Shown piece after piece: positions 44,801-55,016 of a stretch of 64,000 nt of DNA. Source of the DNA: Sepiola atlantica (lineage: Eukaryota; Mollusca; Cephalopoda; Sepiida; Sepiolidae); assembly GCA_963556195.1 (NCBI GenBank), contig OY744528.1, forward strand, positions 57,824,082 through 57,888,081, given 5' to 3'. Made by a program: the position numbers and the translations under genes. How positions within the stretch are numbered: position 1 is the first letter of the stretch; every line of letters begins with the position of its first letter. Under the pieces are notes generated by a model. The model made no database searches, was not told the origin of the DNA, and saw nothing but the letters and a program-made list of their open reading frames with translations.

Positions 44801-44930
44801 TAAGTGTTCATCTCTATTGTCACAAACCAAAGTGTTAATTTATTTTAATCATCAAATCACAAAATGGTTCAATTTTAATGACATTTTCAGGATTTCAATA
44901 AATTATATATTTTATAAGGAATATAAGTTT

Positions 44931-45510
44931 TTGGTGCTTCGTTACTTTCACTCCGAGATGTTAGACATCTCTTTAAAAAATAGCTTAAGAAATGTATAAA
45001 CTTTGTTATATACTTACGTGGTACCTGAAAAAAAGACTGTACACCAAAAATTACGCAACTTCATCCAGTATTTATTAAATTAAAAACAACACACGATTAA
45101 ACACGATTTTATCTATCAGTCGTCAGTTTTTAACCATTTCGGTTTCTGATTGGGCAAGGGAGATAACTCGATTTTTTAAAAATCAATTTCTGAAAAACAA
45201 CTTATAAGTACGATATAAGATAAAAACATAACATTTTATTAAACTAAAGTAAATTTTGAGTTGTCATTTTCTGAGAAACCAAAATGTTGAAATTTTGAAA
45301 ACCAAAAAATTTGAGTTATCTCCCTTGGCGATTGATCAATAAAATCGTGTTTTTTAAAATTTAATAAATACTGGATGAATTTGCATAATTTTTGGTGTAC
45401 AGTCTACTTTTCAGCTACCACGTAAGTACATAACAAAGTTTATACATTTCTTTAGCTATTTTCTTTTAAGAGATGCCTAACATGTCGGAGTGAAAGTAAA
45501 GAAGCACCAA
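44931..45510. mobile_element. foldback element with about 180-bp inverted arms
   Basis: Begins TTGGTGCTTCGTTACTTTCA and ends with the complement (TGAAAGTAAAGAAGCACCAA). The arms pair through AAATGTATAAACTTTGTTAT and ACTGTACACCAAAAATTA. The trinucleotide GTT flanks both ends and may be a target duplication. The central part carries GGGAGATAACTC, as in the small element at 13555. Non-coding. Confidence 0.85.
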
Positions 45511-45738
45511 GTTTTCAAAAGAAACATCATAGTGATTTTCCAAAATGGAAGTTACTGTTAACAGCGACTCTATATAATTCTTTCCAACATTTTAAGGAGA
45601 AAAATTAATACTAAGGAATCTTGCAGAGTACTGCTGAAACTATCCCTTCCGCGACGCCATAGTACGCTTCTGTTGGTATGTGTTTCTTTTATTTTACTTG
45701 ATTAGTACTTATTAGTGTTTTGATCGGTTATGACTGTC

Positions 45739-46568
45739 AGCCCAACCTATGCCCGTTGGCACAACACCTACTGCTGATTCTCTAATGTCTGTCACACATG
45801 CGAGTCTGTCCACCAACTGCAATTACAACATTCTATATTCTCTCGCGGATCAACACTAATTAATAGTTTTCAGTGTTATTAACTTTTTCCCTTCAGACTT
45901 TCACACTTAAAGGAACATCGAAAATAAAATTAGTCTGAACTGTTTTTTTTTAGTTTTGGAAAATCTTTGTAAAAGGTAAACAATGTTTTTTTTTCCAGAC
46001 TTATGGAAAAAAATATGGGTCAAACTAAAAAAAATGTTCCTTTAAGTCTGAAGAAATAAAAATATGTTAGTTTATTTTTTGTTATATCAATTTAAAATTT
46101 GTTGATATATTTACTTTTGTTATTTTGTTTATATTGTTTTTTCTTCTCGCTTGTATCTCAGAGAAAGCTAAATAGTAACCATTTGCTGTTTAAAATTTAA
46201 ATTGGCGTGTTGAAAAGTAAACAAACTTTTTGTATTTCTCCAGACTTAAGGGGACATTTTCTTTTTTTAAAGTTTTACCTGTAAACTTTTTAATATTTCA
46301 CTTTTAGTCTGAAACACCCCCCCCCCCCAAAAAAAAAACATTGTTTACTTTTTACAAACATTTTTCCGAAATGTTACTATTGAAAAAAAAAACAGTTCAG
46401 ACTAATTTTATTTTAAATATTCCCTTATGTGTGAAAGTGAAGGGAAAAAGTTAACAACACGGAAAAATATTTGATTAGTGCTTATCCTGTACATTGTCGT
46501 TATTGCATGTGTGACAGGCATTACAGAATCAGCAGCAGCTGTTGTGCCAGCAAGCATAGGTCGGGCCG
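45739..46568. mobile_element. foldback element with about 320-bp inverted arms
   Basis: The left arm begins CAGCCCAACCTATGCCCGTT and the right arm ends in the diverged complement. Further paired words are TCTGTCACACATGC / GTGTGTGACAGGCA-type, AATAAAATTAGTCTGAACTG / CAGTTCAGACTAATTTTATT and GTAAACAATGTTTTTTTT / AAAACATTGTTTAC. It ends about 100 bp before the CW exon. Non-coding. Confidence 0.82.
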
Positions 46569-46667
46569 ACGGGCATAAATATTAAAACCCATGTTTTTAT
46601 CGCATTTTATTAATTTTCATATTTGTTGAGAGTTAATTGTAAAATTTTTCGTTTTTTTTTTGAAAAG

Positions 46668-46915
46668 ATCGAATGGATTATGTGTGATGACTGTTTGAAA
46701 TGGAGGAAAATATCATGTGAAGATGCGGAAGAATTCTATGGCAGTAGAAAATGGTTCTGTTCTTTGAATAAGAATTTTGCATTCAACCAATGTTTTGCCC
46801 CAGAAGAATGTGATTTAGATTTGATTAAAATGATACACCGCAAACATTTGAAATTTGTCATTCTCGGCTTACAGTGTGGCGATTTGGTTTGGGCGAAATT
46901 GATGTCCTTTCACAA
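46668..46915 (+). CDS. ZCWPW1: ZCWPW1-like gene, CW zinc finger and PWWP start
   Basis: Acceptor GAAAAG|ATC and donor CACAA|GTAAG; phase 0 in, two bases out. The 82 codons open with IEWIMCDDCLKWRKI and continue to RKWFCSLN...NQCFAPEEC. That is a CW zinc finger: CX2C, then CX10C, with the leading Trp and the KWR Trp that build the methyl-lysine pocket. After a 25-residue linker comes LQCGDLVWAKLMSF, the first strand of a PWWP domain (the GDLVWAK signature). In ZCWPW1 the CW finger reads H3K4me3 and the PWWP reads H3K36me3; in mammals it binds PRDM9-marked meiotic hotspots. ZCWPW2 has the same domain pair and cannot be excluded. MORC proteins lack the PWWP. Confidence 0.85.
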
Positions 46916-48744
46916 GTAAGTATTTTGATAAAGACCATTTGTTTTGTTGGAAATTATTTTTGTAGCTGCAGGCATGACATAATTTCTATTTGTTGCTGGA
47001 GGCCACCTGTGTAACTTTAGTTCCCATAATGTTTCCATGCCTTTTTGAATGTCAGACATTGGCATGAAGACATGTGATTTCTCTCTTTCTTTAGTTAAAC
47101 ATACTCTCAGTCCACAATCAGGCAGAAATGGTAAGTTCATCTTTCTCTTTTGTCCCTGTGTTTATTGTAAGTCATTTGCACTTCTTGTATGTGTACGTAA
47201 ATGTTAACAATTTATGTATTTTATATTTTGTACTTGTTTAATGTAATTAACATCTGTTGTATAATGAACACAGACTTTGCTAATGTGACTAAGAAAATCA
47301 CTTTCTTTTAAGTGATATTTTCATTTCAATAGAAAAAGATTAAAATGAAAGTATCTTTTAACATCTATTAAAATTGAACCTTTCGAGGATTGGTTTTGAT
47401 TACATTGTAAAATTTTGCAGTTTAGTATACATGCTTGCTAGCTTTCACCTGGGACTTTATGTAATTGAGAAAACATGACAAATTAAATTGTGGAAGTAAT
47501 TTTTGTTATAAAAGCGAATCCCAGCCAAACTAAAATTGCTTTTTAATTCAGTACTTTAGTGCAGTTCACCTGAACTACTTTGATTTATTATCACTTTTTT
47601 GCATTACCATTTGTTACTGCTTTCCTGGATGTATTGTTGCAATTCAAAAAGGGGCGATTTTGTTTCTGCTATAACATAATTATTGGTAATTCTTTATTGT
47701 CTCTACATTCATTTTGGCTTTGACTCATCATGTCATTGGGATTGCATTGCACTGCGATGTTTTGTAATTATATTTTAATGAAATATCTCCTGTATTTGTA
47801 AATAAATTTGAAAATCAGAAGCGTACATTAAAAAATACATCTTCAAGATATTTCTGATTTTTTAGTTTTTTGACATCAGCCGAATAATCCTGCCTGGCTT
47901 TGATTTGAAAAAAGCCTCTACCTCGAAAACGATGCACTACACAACTAAATGACATATTACTTAAAGACAATTTTGTGTTTAAGATCAATGGAACTGAAAC
48001 TTGCAAATTCAAGTCTGATGCAAAATTTGTGGTATTTTGTGAGTGGTGGTAAGACACAAATATGAAGAAATAATTTGGATGAAAACGATTCTGTGTAGAT
48101 CAACAATAATAATTATTTCTTATATAAATACAACTGAAAAGAAATTATTTTGAAATGAGGACGTATTTAATTGTATGTCACTGAACGAATGTCCATTGAG
48201 TGTTTCCCATTATTATCTGACTCAAGTTCAGGAGCAGATAATTCTGCTTCAAATCTCATTGAGGCAAGGGAGATACTTAAGGGTAAAGTTACTTCCCTTT
48301 TAAATACAAAATATTTAAAACTATTATTATTTTTAGATGGACTTGTTATCCATCTAACTGAAACTTTTGTTATTTATTGACATGTATTCATCTTTTCATT
48401 ATGTTCTTTTCACAAAAACAATCCTTACAGTTTTTACACATTTGAATACAAATTCAAATGTGTATAATGTATAAAGACCATAAGGATTTTATTAATTGTT
48501 CTGATGATCGGATTTTCTGTGAAATTTAATATTTATTATAGTTATACAGATAAATATATATATATATGAGAAATAGAAAAGGAAAACTGAAAATTGTTTA
48601 TATGTTCATCGATGCTCATACTTATTCAAAGACTTTCTCAGATGGTTGATGTGAAGAAAAACAGAATATTTCTGAAGTTTTGAGATGAGGATTGATAATT
48701 TGTATAATTTTCGTTATTCGGACTACATTTCTTATCTTGAGTGT

Positions 48745-48795
48745 TATCATCACAACGTTTCGGCCGATGTAACCTCCGGCCTTCTTCAGGTGTAT
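48745..48795 (-). ncRNA. hammerhead-ribozyme-like core, copy 1
   Basis: Minus strand reads CTGAAGA (48789-48783), then AGGCC...GGCC that can form stem II, then GAAA (48761-48758), then CGTTGTGAT. The CUGANGA...GAAA spacing with a stem between fits the minimal type I hammerheads reported in canonical Penelope-like elements. The cleavage-site strand (stem III/UH) was not clearly identified, so activity is not claimed. Confidence 0.45.
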
Positions 48796-48934
48796 CTCTT
48801 CAAACTCTGGAATATCTCTGTCGAACTTGGGAATCTGGCGCAGTGGATATAGTACGTGGATTAAATAAAGGGATCCGTTCAAAATTCCGTCCAGATTCCC
48901 GAGTTCGACAGAAATATTCCTGAGTTCGAAGAGA

Positions 48935-48985
48935 TACACCTGAAGAAGATCGAAGGTTACAGCGGCCGAAACGTTGTGATGATAA
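48935..48985 (+). ncRNA. hammerhead-ribozyme-like core, copy 2
   Basis: Plus strand CTGAAGA (48940-48946), then AGATCGAAGGTTACAGCGGCC, then GAAA (48968-48971), then CGTTGTGAT. Stem II is weakened relative to copy 1 (GATC opposite GGCC). Confidence 0.4.
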
Positions 48986-49084
48986 CACTCAAGATGAGAA
49001 ATGTAGTCTGAATAACCAAAATTATACAAAAAAAAGAGAAGTTAAAAACTATATATATATATTTAATTTTCTATTCTTTTTAAG

Positions 49085-49250
49085 ATGGCCTGCACTTATT
49101 AGTTGTGACCCAATTAGTGGAGAATTTATTTTTGGCAGAACTGTTTATGAGACAATGTACCATGTGGAATTTCTTGGATCAAAGCATTCCCATAATTGGG
49201 TTAAAGGATTCTGTATTGAACTTTATAGTAAACCAGATACACATGATTTG
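49085..49250 (+). CDS. ZCWPW1: ZCWPW1-like gene, second PWWP exon
   Basis: Acceptor TTTTTAAG|A and donor TTG|GTATGT. It completes the split Lys codon, so the domain reads ...LMSFHK then WPALISCDPISGEFIFG. It continues through TMYHVEFLGSKHSHNWV and GFCIELYSKP, matching the beta-barrel of ZCWPW1/2 PWWP domains (YHV.FLG and W residues in the usual places). The name-giving P-W-W-P is H-K-W-P here, a real divergence of the first two positions. Phase 0 at the end joins to the exon at 55017. 55 codons plus one base. Confidence 0.85.
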
Positions 49251-49834
49251 GTATGTAATCTCTTCCTTTTTTCAAATAGCATCCACACTTTATCGTCACT
49301 TGTTTGTGTTCTTGTTGTCGAATTCTTCAGATATTATTAGGATATATAGTGTCTCTATATACTTTCTATTATAGGCTGGGTATAAAAGACTAGTTCAAAC
49401 TCTACTAAAATTTAATTTATCTATCTCATTCACCCACTCCTTTTTTGTCTATGCGTATGATACATTATAACAAATAAATATTGTCATATATGTTATATAT
49501 TGTTTACCTGTTATAATGTTTTCATGCCACATGTAATCTTGTGAAATGAAAAATATTATTCTTTTCAACAGTCTTGGTTACTCAAATAATTTTTCATGGT
49601 TATTTTGATTTGGTTGATTGCCATATATGGAATCCTTATGTTTGATCTATGATTTTCAAAATGTTAATATGTGCTTATTTTTATGGTGACGTATTAGCAT
49701 TTGAAAATCACATTAATGGTGAAAATATTTGAATAAAAAGTGTGAAAAAATAAAAATGTTCATTTATCAATTTTGTTGATTGGTTTTATCTAGACTGATG
49801 TTTGTATTATTTGGATTATTTCGACTACTGTTCT

Positions 49835-49895
49835 CATGTTTTTATCACAATGTTTCAGCCAATGTAACACCCAAGCTTCTTCAGGTGCGTCTTGT
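49835..49895 (-). ncRNA. hammerhead-ribozyme-like core, copy 3
   Basis: Minus strand CTGAAGA (49884-49878), AGCTTGGGTGTTACATTGGCT with AGC/GCT stem II, GAAA (49856-49853), then CATTGTGATAAA. It lies downstream of the minus-strand Penelope RT (50374-51632), where a 3' pseudo-LTR would be. Confidence 0.45.
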
Positions 49896-50021
49896 CGAAC
49901 TTGGGAATCTTTATGTTGAACACGAATCTGTACAGAATTTTGGGGGTAGCTTGTTCTCATTCTGTCAGCCATGACTGGGTAGAAGTCTTAAGTAATTCTT
50001 AATTGTATTCTTAGTATTGCC

Positions 50022-50100
50022 CGTACCGAGAATTGAACCAGAAGACTGTCACTTAAAACTGATTATTACTTAGCACTTTATCCGTTGCACCACGGGTCCA
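50022..50100 (-). mobile_element. tRNA-like SINE head, minus strand
   Basis: Minus strand: GGACCCGTGGTGCAACGGAT (A-box-like), then ATAATCAGTTTTAAGTGACA, then CTTCTGGTTCAATTCTCGG (B-box-like). The A-B spacing is near 45 bp. Nearly the same sequence occurs on the plus strand at 51712-51800. Confidence 0.65.
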
Positions 50101-50190
50101 TGTGGATAATTCTAGTATGAATTTTAGGAGTCTTAAACTTATTCTTGCTTTAGATGTGTAGTCTTACTACTCATTACTGTATATGTGTCC
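50101..50190. repeat. direct repeat left of Penelope RT
   Basis: AATTCTAGTATGAATTTTAG, then CTTA.ACTTATTCTT, then TGTAGTCTTACTA. Matches 51630-51716 in the same orientation at roughly 80-85%. Confidence 0.75.
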
Positions 50191-50373
50191 TTTGATGTTT
50201 GATCCAGATTTTTCGGAGTTGGTGTCATGCTCTCTGATAGTTGTTTCAATGAAGATTTTTTTTAGGCTATCCATCTCCTCTTGATTGCTTTTGCTCGATG
50301 TTGTAGGCAATGGACAATTCCTTTTACGTTATATGACAGTGTTAGTTGAAATTGAGATATTGTCTTGTGAAAC

Positions 50374-51632
50374 TTAGCTTTTGGAATATTGATAACCTGA
50401 ACCCCTGATCAATGCAAGGAAGGACAATTTATTATTATGTTCATTTTCCATAGTAAAATGTATAGATAGACAGATGGAGTTCACATGGTCCAACAATGCT
50501 TGAACATCCTCCTGATGAGGCCACGGTATGAATGTGCCATTCACATATCGCAGCCACATTGATGGCTTTAGTAATATGGATTCTAATGCCATTTCTTGAA
50601 AGTATTCCATGTATACAGTGGCCACTACTGAAGACTGGTGATATATCAGATCCTATCACGAAGTATATAGTTTCTATACAGAAAGTCAACATCTCCATCA
50701 GATTTTTTATTGGGATACAGGTGCATTCCCCCAGTGAAGTATCTAAAGCTAACTTATCCCGTACCACAGTCAGTTGTCAGTCTTATCAGTGGATACCTGC
50801 GTGAACAGACTTACTATGTCTAGAATCACCATCTAGTTGGTTGAAATGAATGGGAGCATTATTGATTTTTTTCCAAGAAGTGAGCAGAATTTGTGGCATA
50901 AGATGGAGACTTGCCTGTAGGTTGGATGATTATATCCACCATGGTGGCATGCTGATATTGCCCGCTAACAATGGCCCTTAATGGAATACCATCTTTGTGA
51001 ATCTTAGGAAGGCTGTATAGGTGTTGTACCTTATTGTAATGCTGAACTATCTGTCGGTAGTTTGCAGGTGGTATTAGATCCTTGTTCTTACTGAGGATCT
51101 GTGTTAGTTTACTCTGTCTTCAGGGTTGGATTATTTTTTACCTCACAGTACCCACCAGATCTTATTAGATCTGCCAATTTCTTGGAATATTCCGCTCTGT
51201 AGCATTGCCTTTGTCAGCTGGTAGTATTATGATATCATCATCACTTTGTAGTGACTTAATAGCCAATACTTTTTCCTTTAAGACATTAGGTATTGTAGGC
51301 TTTGAATTCTCAAGGTCTTGTTTCACTTTCCATCTTAGCTCATCTTCTTGAGCCTTGGCTTTATTCAAGGCTGCGTCTTTAATTGGAGCTATCATGTCTA
51401 GGTATGAAATCTGCTTGATGGTTGTGGCGAAGTTGAGACCTTTGTTTAGTACTGATTCCTCAGAGGTAGTTAGCTGATGCTTACTTTCGTTGACAATGAC
51501 TCTTATTAGTGAATGGTGGGCGTGGAATCTTATGTCTTTAGCTTTCAGTTTTTTCAATTTCTTTATTTGGCAAGATTTGACCTCTTGAAATTCTTGCTTA
51601 TATGACATCCATATATCATTGGATGCCTCCAT
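50374..51632 (-). pseudogene. canonical Penelope-like reverse transcriptase, decayed
   Basis: Minus-strand pieces occur in order: NKGLNFATTIKQISYLDMIA and DDIIILPADKGNAT (N-terminal RT motif), LYSLPKIHKDGIPLRAI at about 51010, and VYMEYFQEMALES. LKPSMWLRYVNGTFIPWPH follows, where the catalytic Y-x-D-D reads Y-V-N-G. FTMENEHNNKLSFLALI closes the palm/thumb. The middle section is full of stops and frame changes. No GIY-YIG domain is attached downstream. Canonical Penelope elements copy RNA into DNA at a nicked target; this copy cannot, as both catalytic aspartates of motif C are replaced. Confidence 0.8.
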
Positions 51633-51716
51633 ATAGACAATTCTAGTATGAATTTTAGGATCCTTAGACCTATTCTTATTTTAGACATGTAGTCTTACTA
51701 ATTATTACTATATGGA
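51630..51716. repeat. direct repeat right of Penelope RT
   Basis: Partner of 50101-50190. Together they bracket the RT remnant like pseudo-LTRs. Confidence 0.75.
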
Positions 51717-51800
51717 CGTGTGGCACAACGGATAAAGTGCTAATTAATAATCAGTTTTAAGTGACAGTTTTCTGGAGATTGTAGGTTACATCTCCAGTAA
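51712..51800 (+). mobile_element. tRNA-like SINE head, plus strand
   Basis: GGACGTGTGGCACAACGGAT (A-box-like), ATAATCAGTTTTAAGTGACA, then GTAGGTTACATCTCC (B-box-like). Opposite orientation to the head at 50022-50100, so both point away from the Penelope RT. Confidence 0.65.
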
Positions 51801-51839
51801 GATTAGATCTTAAGAAACCCTTTGGAATACAACCTTGAC

Positions 51840-52230
51840 GTATCAACCGAGAAACAGCAAATGACTTTGAATGATTTTCATTCACCTGCAGCACTACCAT
51901 CGGCAAGCGATACAGAATGGATATCCATTTGCAGCTTAAAACTGGTGGTCTCTAAAACAGATGACATCAAGCAATGGTCAACCCTGATGAAAGCTTTGAA
52001 TTGATCTAAACTGATCAGCGTGCCCTGCATGTTGTCTTCTATCCTCTCTATGATCATACGAATCAAATGCAAATTGTTTTGAATCAATCTCCCCTTAAGA
52101 ATATAAGGTTTGATCAATTTCCCAACAACAACCTGCAATCAGTTTTATAGGATCTGGGCCGAAATCTTTAACTCTGTGTTTAGCAGATTTATGGGCCTGG
52201 AATCATCTACATCCTCTCCACCATGCCTGT
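51840..52230 (-). pseudogene. LINE reverse transcriptase N-terminal fragment
   Basis: Minus strand: INLLNTELKISAQIL, then LQVVVGKLIKPYILKGRLIQ, NNLHLIRMIIERIED and TLISLDQFKAFIRVDH (motif A, with D of LISLDQ). These are the first RT motifs of a non-LTR element. A stop and missing residues near 52140 break it. It is cut off at 51840, close to the tRNA-like/Penelope cluster. Confidence 0.75.
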
Positions 52231-52910
52231 GTCATTTCTTTGTTGAATACTTTCTTTAGCTGGTACTACATGGCCCTGATGACACTCACTAACCTTGCAT
52301 TTCAGGTCTCCCTTTGCTAGTTCTATGGTTAGCATACATACTTTATGCAGCCGCATTGTTGGGGTCGCAGAAAGGTTGTTAGTAAGGGAACGTCAGGAAA
52401 GTTCTTGGGGTTGTCTACTTTCAAGTCCCAGATCCAGCTTAGAATCTGCAATAGTCTGCACTGTCAATTCCACCATACAAAGGGTCTGCCTCACAAATCT
52501 GCTCCCCAAGTAGGAAAGGGAGTTTCCAAGTCATCACAGTTCTTGAGGGTAAAAGGGATGCCGATTAGCTTCTTGCCCATTCCGACTCTGTCTGATTTCC
52601 TCTGTTTGAGGATTGTGAGTGAGGTAAGTCTGATGGAATTGTAATGGGAGTGGGGAGGAGTTATTTATTCCGCAGAAGTTTGGGTTTGGGGTTCAGAAGG
52701 CTGGACAGAATTCTCAGTCATGATAACATCAGGAGGGAAGTGGGGCTCAGTCTCCTTTTTCTGTTTGCCTTCACCCTTTTCTACTTCAATTGAGCTGGAG
52801 ACTTCAATGGTCATTGGCATCTCCTTCTCTTCACTTCTGGATTCCTCTTCATATTCGGAAGAAATGACTGGGTTCTTTCTCTTCACTGCAGCTGTTTTGG
52901 TTGTGGAAGC
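52230..52910 (-). pseudogene. probable LINE ORF1/ORF2 remnants
   Basis: Minus strand 52886-52665 encodes a charged segment (SEYEEESRSEEKEMPMTIEV) ending in a stop. Between it and the RT fragment, translated pieces such as LAKGDLKCKVSECHQGHVV look like ORF2 upstream of RT. No endonuclease motif is visible. The family is unresolved. Confidence 0.4.
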
Positions 52911-53199
52911 TGACGGCTGAGATTGCAGCTTCTCATTGACTAACTATGTTAGCATCTTGGGGAAACAGAGCTGGAGGAGACTTCCTTTCAGTTTTTTGTA
53001 CTTACAAACAACCGTTCTCCAGCCCTCTTTGGTTGTCCCACACATTTCTACTGTAGAAACTGTGGGAGATGCTGGTTCTCCACTTGCCACAGGTTTTTCC
53101 CGACTGGTACAGTAGCAGGTTTATTCTGCTTTTTTAATATTCTTTTGATTGCAAGTTCTTCATTTTCACCTTTCATTGTCTTTCAAGACAATGTAAAAT

Positions 53200-53550
53200 A
53201 ATTTGAATTGTATTGAGAACTTTATTCGGCATTACATAACGCATAGTTGGTTGCTATGCCGTAAAACAAACCAAACCAAACCAAACCAGTTTCTTCTAAT
53301 GAATTCACCAAGTCTTGAATGATGACTTATCTGATGAATTTGCCTCGCTGACACGGGAGAACATGACCAAATCAGCAAAAATGCCTCATGAGAAGGGCTT
53401 AGTGAAGGGAGGATATTTGACACTGCACACAGACTGTCACGTTTGAGACAAACTGGAGGAACCAATGCAGACAGTAATGATCAAAGACTTCTGGACTCCC
53501 ACCTATAAAGGAGGATAGTATGATCAAGAGCTAAATAAACTGATTTTCGT
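53200..53550. other. unclassified repeat-like segment with (CCAAA)n
   Basis: Contains TATGCCGTAAAACAAACC and four CCAAA units. The first word recalls the 127-bp array unit. A minus-strand open frame (53232-53465) has no known motif. Confidence 0.35.
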
Positions 53551-53930
53551 AGTTAGTTTAATTTTTTGTCTGAACTAACATCAAGATTATGGATGGCAGA
53601 AAGCAAGGCAGCATTTCTAATGTGCCCATTTATTTTCTCCTCCCTCTGGCCTGTTACAGTGATGATAGATCCGAGGTATTTGAAGTGGTCAACATCCTCA
53701 AAGATATCCCCACTAAAAATAATTGTTTGCCTTTAAAAAGGAAGAAATCCTGCTGTTAGGAGTTTGTTTTTTGCCATGTTTACTCTCATGCCAAGTTGAG
53801 GGGCAAAGTGCTGCTATTCTTCAATTGTTGACTAGATGTCTACAAAGTTCCGCCGCTTAGAATTGCTATGTCGTCAGCCTAATCCAAGTCCTTAACTATA
53901 AACTCCCAGCTCATGGTGACGTGGCTTGTT
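53550..53930 (-). pseudogene. RTE-like LINE RT thumb fragment
   Basis: Minus strand: DIFEDVDHFKYLGSIITVTG, then QREEKINGHIRNAALLSAIH. This is the FKYLGS...I..RI..A pattern of RTE-type RTs. Upstream, STIEEQHFAPQLGMRVNMAK-like residues (with a stop) and a degraded LGLG at the catalytic-box position. Truncated and stop-containing. Confidence 0.65.
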
Positions 53931-53934
53931 CAAT

Positions 53935-54240
53935 ATATATTTAACTTTAATATTTCTGGATCCAACTTTAGTACTTTACATTTTTCTTTGTTAAATTTTA
54001 ATTTCCAAGTATCTTCCCAATATGATAACTTATTTAAATCCATCTCTTATTTCTTTTGATACAATAATTTAATATCATTAGTAAATAGTTATATTTTTAA
54101 TTTATATCATTAAGCAACTTATTTATGTATGTAAGAAACAACAAAGGACTCAATACCAAACACTAAAAACACTGGAGGGTATATATTACATAATTGTTAG
54201 TAATATTTACCTCTTAGATCTATCAAAAACTTTCAATATT
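53935..54240 (-). pseudogene. CR1/Jockey-type LINE RT fragment
   Basis: Minus strand: VLSPLLFLTYINKLLNDIN, then FTNDIKLLYQKK (motif C, with N-D for D-D), then DLNKLSYWEDTWKLKFNKEK and CKVLKLDPE. This is the RT palm/thumb of a CR1-type element in one or two frames with stops. Adjacent to, but different from, the RTE-like fragment on its right. Confidence 0.65.
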
Positions 54241-55016
54241 TGCTATTTTATTAGAAATATCAACATTTCTTTTTCACTAATAAATTATATGCTAAAATCC
54301 ACATATATAATAATACCTACCCTCCATCAAATATTCATCTGTAATATCAATACTTTACAAAATATCAGATAATGTTTTTGTTAATTCTACATTTTGATTT
54401 TACATATTTGAATGATGAAACAAAATTCCATTCTTCTTAAATATAATCATCTTTCAGTTTTGTTATATTTCAGTTTTGTAGAAAAAATAACTAAAACCAT
54501 TTAAAAATAGTTCCCTTTCATCTTAAATTACTCTCTATCATCTATAAATATGTGCATATTTAGCTTTCTTTCGTTGCATTGCCAAGTGTGTGTTTTATGG
54601 CTTTTATCTGCCAAGGGACGAGAAAACCAACAACATGACCACTATTTGTTTTGCACCACTTTACACATATCTACACACACGTGTTACAAGAAGGGCTGAC
54701 ATAGATTAACCCAACAGCCCTATCTGCACTTGTCAGACTTTGTATATTGTGCATGTTACTGTAGAACCAACCTGTTAGATCAGCTCTCCTCAAAATGAAC
54801 TAATGTGGTTATATTTAGGAAGAAAAATATGGCATTGTGTTGCAAGGAATACATTTTATATTTTATTAATTCTGCTTTTAGAATGTAAAACATCATTGAA
54901 ATTAATTTGAAACCTATAACATTGACAATAAAAAACAAAAGAAAATCGCAATAAATAAAATCTTAAAAAAGTGTTCATACTAATTGTGTTTTCATGTCTT
55001 TCTATCTCTGTTATAG

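Larger units (their letters stand above)
43707..46667 (+). other. intron of ZCWPW1-like gene with two foldback elements
   Basis: GTAAGT...AAAAG intron of 2,961 bp. It contains a dispersed repeat (44640-44800) and two long inverted-repeat elements (44931-45510 and 45739-46568). No further exon recognised. Confidence 0.65.
48690..49030. mobile_element. Penelope pLTR-like inverted repeat
   Basis: The outer parts are inverted copies (GGACTACATTTCTTATCTTGAGTGTTATCATCACAACG against CGTTGTGATGATAACACTCA and onwards). Each arm contains a CACCTGAAGAAG...GGCCGAAACGTTGTGAT block. The inner parts (TCGAACTTGGGAATCTGG / CCAGATTCCCGAGTTCGA) also pair. This is the kind of tandem or inverted pseudo-LTR arrangement described for canonical Penelope-like elements. 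No RT lies between the arms. Confidence 0.62.
46916..49084 (+). other. intron inside the PWWP domain
   Basis: GTAAG...TTTTTAAG intron of 2,169 bp splitting a lysine codon (AA|A). A 36-bp exon-like segment at 47095-47130 would create an immediate stop if included. The intron carries a Penelope pLTR-like inverted repeat (48690-49030). The minus strand at 47815-48057 has an unrecognised open frame. Confidence 0.6.
49251..55016 (+). other. 5.8-kb intron filled with retroelement remnants
   Basis: GTATGT...TTATAG. It contains a hammerhead-like pLTR piece, tRNA-like sequences, a canonical Penelope RT and LINE fragments, all listed separately. The stretches at 49380-49830 and 54250-55010 are AT-rich with nothing recognised. 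Confidence 0.6.

Noticed and set aside
47095..47130. 36-bp exon-like segment between TTTCTTTAG and GTAAGT in the ZCWPW1-like gene
   Set aside because: Splice sites look good and the length is a multiple of three, but in the required phase the second codon is TAA, and the PWWP domain joins correctly without it. It might be a poison exon, but nothing supports use.
48171..48380. Open frame with LSDSSSGADNSASNLIEAREI inside the PWWP intron
   Set aside because: The flanking exons already join seamlessly within the PWWP domain, so an intervening exon would disrupt it.
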